Below, piece by piece: positions 42,576-52,413 of a stretch of DNA of 64,000 nt. Position numbers and translations under genes: made by a program. Origin of the DNA: Paracamarosporium sp. OC-R06-R3 (lineage: Eukaryota; Ascomycota; Dothideomycetes; Pleosporales; Didymosphaeriaceae); NCBI GenBank assembly GCA_019828545.1, contig JACVRA010000189.1, positions 62,001 to 126,000 of the forward strand, read 5' to 3'. The notes under the pieces are model-generated. The model saw only the letters and a list, made by a program, of their open reading frames with translations. It was not told where the DNA came from and searched no databases. Each line of letters begins with the position of its first letter. Position 1 is the first letter of the stretch.

Positions 42576-45158
42576 TCCAGGAGATTTCGGGACAATACAT
42601 GCCGTGGAGATAGAAGCGATGGTGAAGTGGATCAGGCCGACGTGATAGCTCTTGAGCACAAGGCTCCCGGAGCGTACACGTCAGTTCAAGTAACTTTGCA
42701 TGATCAGCTGCGTAATGGCAAGATCCTCAGTGCTTTTACTAGCCAGAACCGCGAACTTGTATGGACTGGTATACTATCTGCTTCATCAACCGTCTAATCC
42801 CGTCGTACACGAGCTTCTTTGCACATGTTAACTACCCAGAGGGTCCAGCCGACTGCCGAAAAATCTTCATGAAGTTATGGCTGGGAGATCCTATTTCCTC
42901 TGCCCTAACCAGGATTTGCCTTGATGTCAACCAAAACACCGATCGATGGTTTTTTTTTTCAAACACGAGCCCACATTGACACTAATACGGTGAGTTCTTC
43001 GGACCGATTAGAACTGGGTCGCTGACATATATAGATACGTCTCATGCACAATCATATCGAGATGCCCACTCCCAAGGAAAATCACTATCGATCAGCGAAG
43101 CCAAGGAATAGGGCAAGTCAACCAATTGTATGCGTCTTTACCCCATTTGTCTACCGCCTGGGATTCGAATCTGAGAAAATTCATCGCTCAATTTGGCGTT
43201 TCGCTGACGAGAAAATTGCCCACGAAGCACCCACCCTTGAAGGCCCGGAGACCAAGTCAGTATGAATAGGATGAAGCCTTGCTTACGAACTTTTAATAGT
43301 AAATGATAAGGTTATTTTCCATAGCCGAAGAATTGTTAGAAGAAAACGTGATGAAAAATGTGGTCCTTAGCAGGCACCTAAAAAGAGAATCTTAGAAATA
43401 AGGGATTACGAAGGACAGAAATAGTCCCTATTTCTGAACAACCTGCACATTATTACCGAAGAACAGTGAATACACCAACATCTTTTTGTTCGTAGATCCG
43501 TGTACTTTGCCATCTACCAGAAGCCGGAGGCAGAAAGACGCGCACGAGACGAGCAAGAGAAATCTGTAAGGACAGAACAGGAGAATCTCGCACGGAAGGA
43601 ACAAAGCCAACCAACTATGCCATAGATGTATACTGGGAACAGGTAAGCAGCGCATGAGCCGAAAGCGAATTACCCAGATCAATCTCGACATCTTTGCGAA
43701 GTCAGAAGCACACGGAGCCGGTCAAGGCCAGGACTCACCTACTACGACCCAAGTTGAACACCTCACGCCTCACGCCTCAGGTCGAAGATATTCCCGCATC
43801 AGCATCAGCCGCAAACGCAGAAACAAAAATGCCGCAGAGTATCGAGGAGCAAGGAAATTGCATGTCAGCAAGAAGCCTTTCGGTTAATCCTTCCGATGCA
43901 GAGGAACCACAGCGCGTTACTTTGAAGTACGCGAGAAAGATGATTAATCTATGCGATAAGAATGAGATGTTGATAATACAAATATGTTTTGAGGATGCCG
44001 TATTGATGTTGGAAAGGTTGTGATTGGTGCTTGGCTCAAACCTTATGAGGAAAACCTTATGGTACATTGTGCATGTACCCAGCACGAGAGTATGCAGCGA
44101 AAGATTATGCCTGGACGCCTGGCCGAATGGATGCAGCTTCGGACACAGCAAGCGATAACAACGAGGACCTGACATGGGCACAACAAGAACCGATGAACGC
44201 TCGCTTAGCCAATTGTTGGTGTAGGCAACCGATACTCGGGGTGACCGACGATGAGCATGCAACAGCGCATAGCCATCATCAGCGGAGCTAGTAATTCCAC
44301 CAATGTTGGCGCCAAGACTCGCCTCGGGTTTCAGTCGACGATTTCGGAGCTCTTGTGCAACAAGAATATCTAGATTGAGTAAGACGTGTTCCGTTCATCG
44401 GCATGCTGAAACTGGTTTTAAGACTGGGTCGCACGCACTCGGGGTTTTTTCACCGCCTCAACCTTCGTGGGCACAAACCAGGTGATTCACCCTTCTTTGA
44501 CACAGAAAAAAAACCTGAGTAAATGCCGAATTCGGGAAACAGCCGAACTGCTACACAGCAGCACCCTCGAGATATCTAAGCGAACGCGCCCGTTGCCTTG
44601 TTTCCCACTCCCTCTCTACAAACTCCATTATACCTGTTGAGGCAGGTGCTCCCGCGAGGAGGGTGGCCGACACCATTGGTGCCCAGTGTACATTGTCGTT
44701 CATCACATGGGATAGCTCTATCAATCTTACACCTCACTTCAACAATAATTAGCCTGAGCCCTTGTAGGTGCAGCCTCAACGCAGCCGCTTTTCGCCAGGG
44801 AAACCTTACCATTCTGCTTAATCCAGAAATTGGAATTACAGGACAGAAGATCGGTGAGTATGATGGATGGAGATAAGATATGTGGTTTATCATCGGGGTG
44901 GGTGCAGCAGCTGAGGGAGACACAACAGCGGAAGAGCTAGTATTGCATGGAGCGAGTCTATTCTTGCTATACAGCTTCCATATTCGTCCTTCGCCTCCAG
45001 TGAGTGCGCTGTAAGAGCTGAACACCGACTGCAGTTCCTTCGCTTCTGACCCTGCTCCTCGCCATGTGCAACGGATGAAGGAGTTTACGAGCCCTTTCCA
45101 CTCTATTGTTCTCTCTCCATCAGCATGCATGTTTTCAGCGCCCCTGCTCTTTATTCTC
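42576..45158. other. 2.6-kb region with decayed coding-like sequence
   Basis: No intact gene is seen. Past the PKS remnant, several short plus-strand frames read protein-like: about 42610-42790 (APGAYTSVQVTLHDQLRNGK, NRELVWTGILSA), 42800-42950, 43130-43260 (VYRLGFESEKIHRSIWRFAD), 43500-43620 (VYFAIYQKPEAERRARDEQE) and 43650-44020. They are separated by stops and do not form one gene. This looks like the debris of one or two genes or of a mobile element. The ORF 45187-44576 (minus) has no family resemblance and I do not call it. Confidence 0.4.
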
Positions 45159-46334
45159 TCACTCGCTAACCGCCCTTCCAGTAGCAACCATACCCCTCAT
45201 CTTATCTCTAATCCCCCTCCTCACTCCATCCGCACAACAAAGGAACATGCTCTTCTCGGCCTTGAGAAACCCGTCCTCACTAACCGCCCCTGCAACCAAC
45301 CGCTCAACAAGCTCCACATACTCCGTCCAATTCGCCTCTCCTAGTGCCAGCCGCACGCCCTGCAGCTTCGGCGGGACAGCATAGGGTCCCGACGTGGAGG
45401 CTACGGGTTTCCTTATGAGGGAATCGACTGTGCATGGGAAGTCGTTTACGAGAAGCGTCGCAGGTGTAGCGGTGGTATAAGTCGTATTTGTATTTGCGAT
45501 TCCATCGACAGGTGCACGCCGCCTAGTGCTTCGATGTGTTATGGCGTAGGCTTTCCCTCCTTCGATGCTCGGGAGTGGGATGTCCTGCTCGGCTAGATCG
45601 TCCTGATATGCGGGGTATGGATCTCCGGAGGCGCCGCCGCGGATGCGAACATGTGGGTTGCGTGTAGGGACGGGCACCTCGTTGTACGCGCTGAGAATAG
45701 GTATTGTGGTTGCCGTCTTATTTAGTTTCGTTTGTCTCTTGGGCGGAGCGAGGATCACAATTGAAGGAGAGCGCGTATTGCTATCGCGATAGTCTTCATC
45801 TTCTTCGATTGCCTGTCTGGATTGGATATGGGCAGTCGAGGCTTGTCCTAGCGGTTTCAACTCACTATTTCGCTTGGAAACAGTGTCTATCAACTCTACC
45901 GGACCCTGGACCGCGAGAATAGCTGTCGACGCGCTGATGCCATCGTGGGGAAGCCATGGAGTAACCAGGGATGAGCGAACCGGACTTCGAGCGAACGAGC
46001 AAGATGCCACACCTGTGAAGACGGTCTTGGGGTCGACGATTCCCGCCTTACGCACTTTCCTATAGGTGCTATCTCCAATGGTTAGACCCGAGATCTGCGG
46101 TCGCACAACATGCATTGGTGCGCTCGCGACGAAAGACTCGGGGATAGACAGTGCACCCAAGTCGCCTGTGAACCCTGTAGGAGACTCAAAAACAGACGAA
46201 TCCTGCACCATACGCGCTGGATCCAAGTTCATAGCTCCAAAAGGATGTTTCGGTCGCCTCGAAGCCGACAATGACCGGGGCGGCACTGTTTTCCAGCCTA
46301 GATGACGGTTTGAGAGTTGAGCTGAGGTATCCAT
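45159..46334 (-). CDS. Hypothetical protein, 391 aa
   Basis: This is a single-exon ORF of 391 residues starting MDTSAQLSNRHLGWKTVPPR. It is rich in Ser, Pro and Thr and is probably disordered over much of its length; the C-terminal 60 residues (LALGEANWTEYVELVERLVAGAVS, MFLCCADGVRRGIRDKMRG) look like a folded helical end. No domain, signal peptide or membrane segment is recognised. ORF length and protein-like composition are the only evidence that it is a gene. Confidence 0.65.
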   Translation of the reverse strand: MDTSAQLSNRHLGWKTVPPRSLSASRRPKHPFGAMNLDPARMVQDSSVFESPTGFTGDLGALSIPESFVASAPMHVVRPQISGLTIGDSTYRKVRKAGIVDPKTVFTGVASCSFARSPVRSSLVTPWLPHDGISASTAILAVQGPVELIDTVSKRNSELKPLGQASTAHIQSRQAIEEDEDYRDSNTRSPSIVILAPPKRQTKLNKTATTIPILSAYNEVPVPTRNPHVRIRGGASGDPYPAYQDDLAEQDIPLPSIEGGKAYAITHRSTRRRAPVDGIANTNTTYTTATPATLLVNDFPCTVDSLIRKPVASTSGPYAVPPKLQGVRLALGEANWTEYVELVERLVAGAVSEDGFLKAEKSMFLCCADGVRRGIRDKMRGMVATGRAVSE

Positions 46335-46760
46335 GTTGCACTAAGGCTGTTGAGCGAGCGTATGCTTTTTTGAGGCGAGGAGTTGTGAGGTCTGGCGTGA
46401 GTGTTGATGAAGGTGAGAGAGTGCACGTGGTGCGGGCGTGCCTTCCTATTCTATTGCTCTTGCCACATGGCTTCGAACTCACCCTAAAGGCGTTGAATGA
46501 AACACTATCGTCGATAGTATCATTGAGGAAGCAGAAGTAGACCCGAGGCGGCGACGGGGAGGTATCAGAGTGGATTGAGGTTGTGGTAAAGGTGTGTGGT
46601 TAGGATATGCAGGATGTCATCGAAGCCCACGCACTCCACCATTTCAAGAGTGAGATACAAATTTCTGCAGTCAATCTGCACTGACAGAGAACAACCATCG
46701 ACCTTGAAACACAATCATGATGAACAACCACAGTCTATCACTATGTACAACCACACTACC
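46335..46760. other. Short intergenic region
   Basis: This spacer lies between the start of the 391-residue ORF and the 3' end of the glycosidase-like gene. It should hold the promoter of the former. No gene is seen. Confidence 0.4.
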
Positions 46761-48575
46761 TCAATACCCTCCAATCTTCGCCTTCAGAATACTCACCTCA
46801 TACGGCAGCGTCCCCTCCTTCTGCACCCTATCCCCCTTCAAAAGCCACTCAGCCCCAAACAACACCTCAACACTCGACGCATTCCCCCCACCAGGCAACG
46901 TAAACACGCCACCATCCCCATCCCTATCCTCGGGCCACACAATCACAACCAAGACCTCCTCTTCGCCCACCCACGCCACAACATCCAGACTCGACGTATC
47001 CGAAGACACCAACGCGACGCGTTCCCTTGGCGCACCAACCAACAACCCCACAACATCCTCTCTCGCCAACACGTGCGCAATCTCCGTCGTCGCCTTCTCA
47101 ATCTCAGGCGACGTAGGAAACAACCAGCCGACCATACCCACAGCCCCAGCATTAACCCTCAACAGCGCCATAACAAGCGCCTCTTCGGCCGTCGCCCAGC
47201 GCTCCCAGAAGCTATCCGCGTCGAAGAACCACTGCGGGACGCCCCACACAGGCTTAACCCCACTCTGCCCAATCCACGTCTGAAACTCGTAGAACGCTTC
47301 CACGCGCTCAACCACATCCTGGAACGGCTTTTGTACGAATTCCGGAAACGCAGCGTCCCCCGCGTGGCACAGGTCGCAGCCGCAGTCGCCGTACGTGCGG
47401 TTGCATGGCGTGTTGTATACGGGGGAGAAGGTGGAGGATTTGATGAGGGGGTAGGTGTCTTCTAGGATAATGTCTGCGCCTGCGGTGTACTCCTTGAAGT
47501 AGAAGTTGTAGCAGTTTAGGACGAGGGAGACGGGGTGGTAGGGGTCTATGGATTGGATGCGGCGGTAGGCGGATATGGTGCCGTTCAGCGGGTCTGTCCA
47601 GCCGTCTGGTTCGTCGCCCGTATAGTAGAGGAGGAGGCTGGGGTGGCGCTGCAGACGCGGGAGCTGGTAGGATATCGACGAGAGATTGAGGTATGTGTGG
47701 CGCATGTCGTACATTACGTAGAGGTGCAGCGAGTCGCAGATGGTGAGGAAGGTCTCGAAGATGGTACTGTTGAAGGATTCCCAGCCGCCAGGGGGCACTG
47801 GGTGGATCAGGTTGTAGCCGCGGTCTCTGTAGGCTTGTAGGCTTTTGGTTTCATTGCTGGCGAGGTTGGGGGGCTCCGGGTTGTTGGACGGATCCACGAG
47901 CCAGCTGATCCAGTCCCAGCGCGTGTAGAAGCCTACGGGGAAGAGAGGTGTCCATGTGCCGTTTGTGAGAGAGGAAGATACGTGGATGCCGCCATGCAGA
48001 CTGTCAACGCGAGCCATGCTGCCACCGTCGGAGCGCTCTGGGAGGATGGTGACGCGCACACTCCCCTCGTACGTTTGTTGTCCGTCAGGACTACTCCCGC
48101 GTACTTGGAATTCTGCATGGCCTGCCAGCTCGAGCTCGAATGGGATTTCGATACCAGAAGCATTCACAGGCACGCGTACATTGTCTATGGGTGTGGCATC
48201 ATCATTCCAAACCTTCAGCACTAACTCCGAGAACGGTACGCTCTCACCATCCTCGCTCGTAGAGTTCTCAAACGGTCCGCCATAAGGATCACGATCCGAG
48301 ACGCGCGTATCAACAACAAACGAAGCCCTCTTCTCGGTTTCGATGTAGAAGTTGTAGCGCGGATATACATTCAGCGACAGACGGAGCGGATTGGGTCCGC
48401 TGTTGAGAGACGGGGGGTCGAGCCAGCCTCCAGGGTCAAACGACGAGTTTGTTTCGCGATACGCTTTCCCACACCAGACATCTACGCCTGGGGGGTTGTT
48501 GAACGGCGGGTCACATGTCGCGCGGTTCGCGAAGGCTAGAAGCAATGCGAATGGGAAGGTCCATCTAATTTCCAT
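46761..48575 (-). CDS. Secreted glycoside-hydrolase-like protein (TIM barrel)
   Basis: This single-exon ORF encodes 604 residues. A signal peptide (about residues 1-21, MEIRWTFPFALLLAFANRATC) is followed by an N-terminal beta-sandwich-like part (FYIETEKRASFVVDTRVSDRD, SELVLKVWNDD) and then a barrel-like domain. Segments such as FPVGFYTRWDWISWL, LYVMYDMRHTYLN, LLYYTGDEPDGWTDP and GVKPVWGVPQWF match the layout of clan GH-A type hydrolases, with Glu/Asp in GDEPDGW as a candidate catalytic residue. There are many N-glycosylation sequons (NSS, NST, NAS, NGT). I cannot assign a GH family or substrate. Confidence 0.75.
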   Translation of the reverse strand: MEIRWTFPFALLLAFANRATCDPPFNNPPGVDVWCGKAYRETNSSFDPGGWLDPPSLNSGPNPLRLSLNVYPRYNFYIETEKRASFVVDTRVSDRDPYGGPFENSTSEDGESVPFSELVLKVWNDDATPIDNVRVPVNASGIEIPFELELAGHAEFQVRGSSPDGQQTYEGSVRVTILPERSDGGSMARVDSLHGGIHVSSSLTNGTWTPLFPVGFYTRWDWISWLVDPSNNPEPPNLASNETKSLQAYRDRGYNLIHPVPPGGWESFNSTIFETFLTICDSLHLYVMYDMRHTYLNLSSISYQLPRLQRHPSLLLYYTGDEPDGWTDPLNGTISAYRRIQSIDPYHPVSLVLNCYNFYFKEYTAGADIILEDTYPLIKSSTFSPVYNTPCNRTYGDCGCDLCHAGDAAFPEFVQKPFQDVVERVEAFYEFQTWIGQSGVKPVWGVPQWFFDADSFWERWATAEEALVMALLRVNAGAVGMVGWLFPTSPEIEKATTEIAHVLAREDVVGLLVGAPRERVALVSSDTSSLDVVAWVGEEEVLVVIVWPEDRDGDGGVFTLPGGGNASSVEVLFGAEWLLKGDRVQKEGTLPYEVSILKAKIGGY

Positions 48576-49249
48576 TGCGACAACCTCGAATGGCAGACAA
48601 TGTTAAGTTGGCATGTGAAACTTCCAGAACCGTGTCTGGGAGTGCCTGCAACAAGGTGCGTGAAGATACTCGGGGAAGGTGCATGAAATGGAAGGTGTAG
48701 TAACATCAATATATTTGACCCAGGTCGTTGCCGCTATGACGATGAGCGGGTATACAACGTGCAAGGATAAGGGTTACAAGCGATGTGATAAATTGCAACC
48801 CTTCGCTGCGGGGTAGATCAGCGAATCGCTATCGGCCGATATGTTCACTGTGCAGCAGGCGACCTGCTATGTTGGGACTGGAGTTTTTGGAATTGTACAA
48901 TCACAGCATAGATCGACATGCATTATCCATGTCCTGAGAGGCGTGCCCAAGGTCACGTGATACATTATCATGATACGGAGGGCTACAGGTGTAACTGGAT
49001 CTAACTAAGCTCGTGAAGTTCGTGAATCTAGCAATGCTGTATGAAGAATTCTGAGAGTATTCCTCAATTCCAGCAGACCTCTAAATCTCCGAGAAGCACA
49101 ATCGATACTGTGTCAAACGTCTGCGAATAGGTAGACTAGTCTGAGTTAGCCCCGAATTCGCAGTATAACCTCACAACCTACCTTTGACAAAACACTAGTA
49201 ATCAAAAACATAACCGTATCCACCAATACATGACGTTCAAACCATCACT
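48576..49249. other. Intergenic region, no gene seen
   Basis: This spacer should hold the promoter of the secreted glycosidase-like gene and the terminator of the AAA ATPase. No ORF of note. Confidence 0.5.
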
Positions 49250-51653
49250 CTAGCCATACAAAGTGCCCCTCGTACGCTCGGTGACTTGATTCTCATTGTG
49301 CAAGTGCTGCGTGACCTCCAGCGTCGTTAGGATATGGTTATGGTTAAGCTTCGAATCCTGGCGTGTAGCCATTAATCGTGCAATTTTGAGGATATTCTTG
49401 ATCTGGCGACCGTTCATATCCAAGCGCGCCAGCTCGTCCAACTGCTCGGTAGTGATAACGTGTTCCTGTGGAGAATTGTCCAAGAAATTCTTCCACACCG
49501 TGCGGCGCGAGGCGACAGAGAGCCCTTTGTAATTGAGCGAGATGTGGATGCGCGAGGCAAAGGCAGGGTCGAAGGTGTTGACACGGTTGGTGGTCAGGAA
49601 CATGGTGCCTTCAAAGTATTCAAGGACTAAACGATGTACAACAGATCAGCTCAGGTTGCGAAGAAATATTGAAAATAGTACTCACCTCGCAAGAAGATGG
49701 ACACGAGCTTATTCCTCTCCAGCTCATGCAGCGAGCGCTCTTCCAGAAATACATCTGCCTCATCAAGTAATACGACGCTGTGCCACCGCGTGCACATCTC
49801 CAAAATGTCGTGGAGCTTTGACTCGATTCTGCGCGAGTCCAAGCCCAGGTCGCCCGCGCTCATCATATACAGAGGCACCTTCATCTCTTCAGCGACGGAT
49901 TCAGCGGTGAGTGTTTTGCCTACGCCAGGTGGACCACAGAGCAAGATTATCATCCCCCGGCCCTTGCCCTCAATCACATCGTCGAAAGTAGTACGGTGCT
50001 TCTGTTGTGACTCGGTAAACCCGAGTATGAGTTCCTTCTGGTTCTTAGGCAAGACCAAGCGGTCAAAAGCGTCCTTCTGCCATTCAATCTCTTTAACACA
50101 GTTGACAAAGAAGTTGAGCCACATCTTCGTCTTCAGGCTGTAGCCTCTCAGGACGGGTGTACAGATGAGCTTTTGCTCTGTCGTTAGCGGTGGTCGCTTC
50201 GCGGCATCCTCTTCGTCCGCAAAATGGCCGTCCAAAGGCATACCGTCCTCGAAGTCGTCGTAGCCGGGTTCTGTATAAATAGTGTCTTCCTCGGAATCCT
50301 CAGGTCCGGGCGGTCCACGATCATCTTTGTCTCCGTTGAGGTGATCAACATCCTTGTTGGGGAAACGCGTTGTGTAGATGGCATGACCAGGATCGAAACG
50401 ATTCCAGCCGTAAGTATCGATTACAATCTGAAAATGTAAGCATGAGAACGTCTTTGTTCAGAGCGAGCTAAAGCTTGAAGACTGTGGCTGCAGTATGGGG
50501 ATCTGAGGATGGGGCTTACTCGGTCTTTGATTTGATACTTGTTCTTGGTTCCAAACTCTCCCCAATGCCATGCCACACCATCGTACGCCTTGTAGTTGAC
50601 ACCAGCTAGTTCCTCAGCCTTAGAACCTCGCTCAATGAGCCTCGTCTTCACGTCTTCTGCTTTTGGATGGAATTCGATGGGAAACGCTCGCAGTTGAGTG
50701 ATAGGACGTGTTCCAATGTAGGAAGCGATGGAGGTGTTGATCTGAGTGAAGCCGAATGCAGTCCCGTCCCAATCGACGTGCTTGCCAACAACCCAGAAGC
50801 ATGGATCTCCTCCAGCATCCTGGCCATAGCGAGTACTCTGCAGTTGCATAGCCGTCTCTTGACCATCCTGACGCGTGTAGATGATCGATCCTGGCTGAAA
50901 GAGGGTCCAGAGATATTCCCATGTCATGACGCGTTTATTTTTCATGTCTTGGGATGTGTCGATGAGGTCCTTGAACTCCTTCACTAGTACGCCCAGCAAA
51001 AGGTCCGCATGCTCCTTGGTCGTTCGCTCCTCTTCGGTGGAATCGCCGAGTTTGGAGATGGCAGCCTGCAGCTCCGCCCACCGGTGGACCAGAGGCTGGA
51101 ACTTGCCAGAAAACTCGAGGCGATTCAAATCAGCTGTGATGCCAGGGTAATCTTTCAGCACGACGCCCAACAGCTTCTTGAGCAGAGGGCTCTGGACAAC
51201 GATGGAGTGCATAGCGAGGACTTTGGAGGGATCACCGTAGACCTTTACATGGCGGACCAGCAGCGCCCATTTGGCAGTCTTGTCGTTCTCTGCCGCAACA
51301 CCCAAATCATCTGGCATCGTGTCCTGCCATTGGTAGCGACCTTTCTTGTCTTCTTTGCCGGAATACAGGTCCTTGACGCCCGTCTTCATGCCTGGCTCGC
51401 ATGGGTCTGGATCCTCGGATTTATCGGCGTCCTTTTCAGCCGTTCCATTCGCAGAGTCAGTAGTAGCTTTGATGCCGTTGGGTTTCGGGGTCTGGGGCTC
51501 GTCAGAGGCCTCGGAAGACGAGGCTGAGCCAGCCGAGGCGGCCATGTCGATCGGAGGGAGCGGCGGTAGAAAGCACTCAAAGGGCGAAGGCGTGTTCCTA
51601 ATGATGGTGCGTTGAGTGTACAGTCCACGCCCACGACCGCGCCCGCGATACAT
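49250..51653 (-). CDS. Fungal AAA ATPase with long N-terminal domain (DUF7025 type)
   Basis: Three exons, 51653-50520, 50427-49686 and 49626-49250, are joined across introns of 92 and 59 bp and give 750 residues. The N-terminus is basic and Gly/Arg-rich (MYRGRGRGRG) and a later Met (51545) is an alternative start. Residues about 80-380 match the N-terminal domain often annotated DUF7025 (WALLVRHVKVYGDP, TWEYLWTLFQPGSIIYT). The AAA module has Walker A GPPGVGKT (543-550), Walker B VVLLDEAD (596-602) and the TTNRVNTFDPAFASRIH sensor/arginine-finger region. Such proteins are common in fungi, resemble BCS1/katanin-type ATPases and have unknown substrates. Confidence 0.9.
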
Positions 51654-52413
51654 ATTGTTGTGTTGTTGGCCTGAGGCTGACGCAAACGCTTACACAACAA
51701 ACCCGATTGACCAGTCGAAGTGAAGGCAGGCTAGCGAGGGTGAAGGAGGGCTGTTATATCTCCAGCCAGCCTTGCTGCCTGGTTCGCCGGCTCATAAGCG
51801 GGCCAAAGAGCGCAGGATAGACGTTCGGGTGTGGTCAGCAAGGCGAGGCTGTGGCGTCCATTATATGCAGCTTGTCATGTTGCAGCTTGTCGTGTGGCAG
51901 CGCAGCGCGGTACGACCCGAGAAAAGCAACCATGGCGGCAGGCACCCTCCTCATCACCCGAGTCGGTAGCTGTAGTCGATGCTCGCACTGCCTGCGCCGA
52001 TGCGCAAGGCACCAGCAGGAGAGGTCACGGGGAACGGAAGAGCCACAGCCTCGTGCGGTGAACGGCTTGGGACGACACCGCCGTTCACGCAGCGAAGAGA
52101 AGAATGGAACGAGCTGTCATGTCATGGTGTATATGGGACGCGTCGCCCAACAACCAGTGAACAAAGGCTGCTGCTCCGCGCCTGCCCGTGTAGACATTAG
52201 CCAGCCGCGCCACAGCCGCCACAGCCGCCACAGCCGCCACAGGCCGTGGCGGTGCAGCCCCGCGGTTGGCGATATCGGTCTCGGTCCGTCGGTTCTGCCC
52301 CGCTAAGAAAAACATTGGGACCATTTTTGCTCTGCTGAGCCAGGGCAACACTATCTGCATTTAAGCCCTCGCTGTCGCTGTCCGCAACTCGCTGAGGACG
52401 GCCACGCACAATC
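51654..52413. other. Divergent promoter region with a 9-bp repeat
   Basis: This spacer lies between the AAA ATPase and the homoserine kinase-AIR synthase gene. A GC-rich array of four CCACAGCCG units lies at about 52210-52246. No gene is seen. Confidence 0.5.
52210..52246 (+). repeat. Four copies of a 9-bp GC-rich unit
   Basis: CCACAGCCG is repeated four times in tandem about 170-200 bp upstream of the homoserine kinase-AIR synthase ATG. It is a minisatellite in the promoter region. Confidence 0.8.

Noticed and set aside
44576..45187. Minus-strand ORF of 203 codons
   Set aside because: No resemblance to any family and composition unlike the confirmed proteins in the window.
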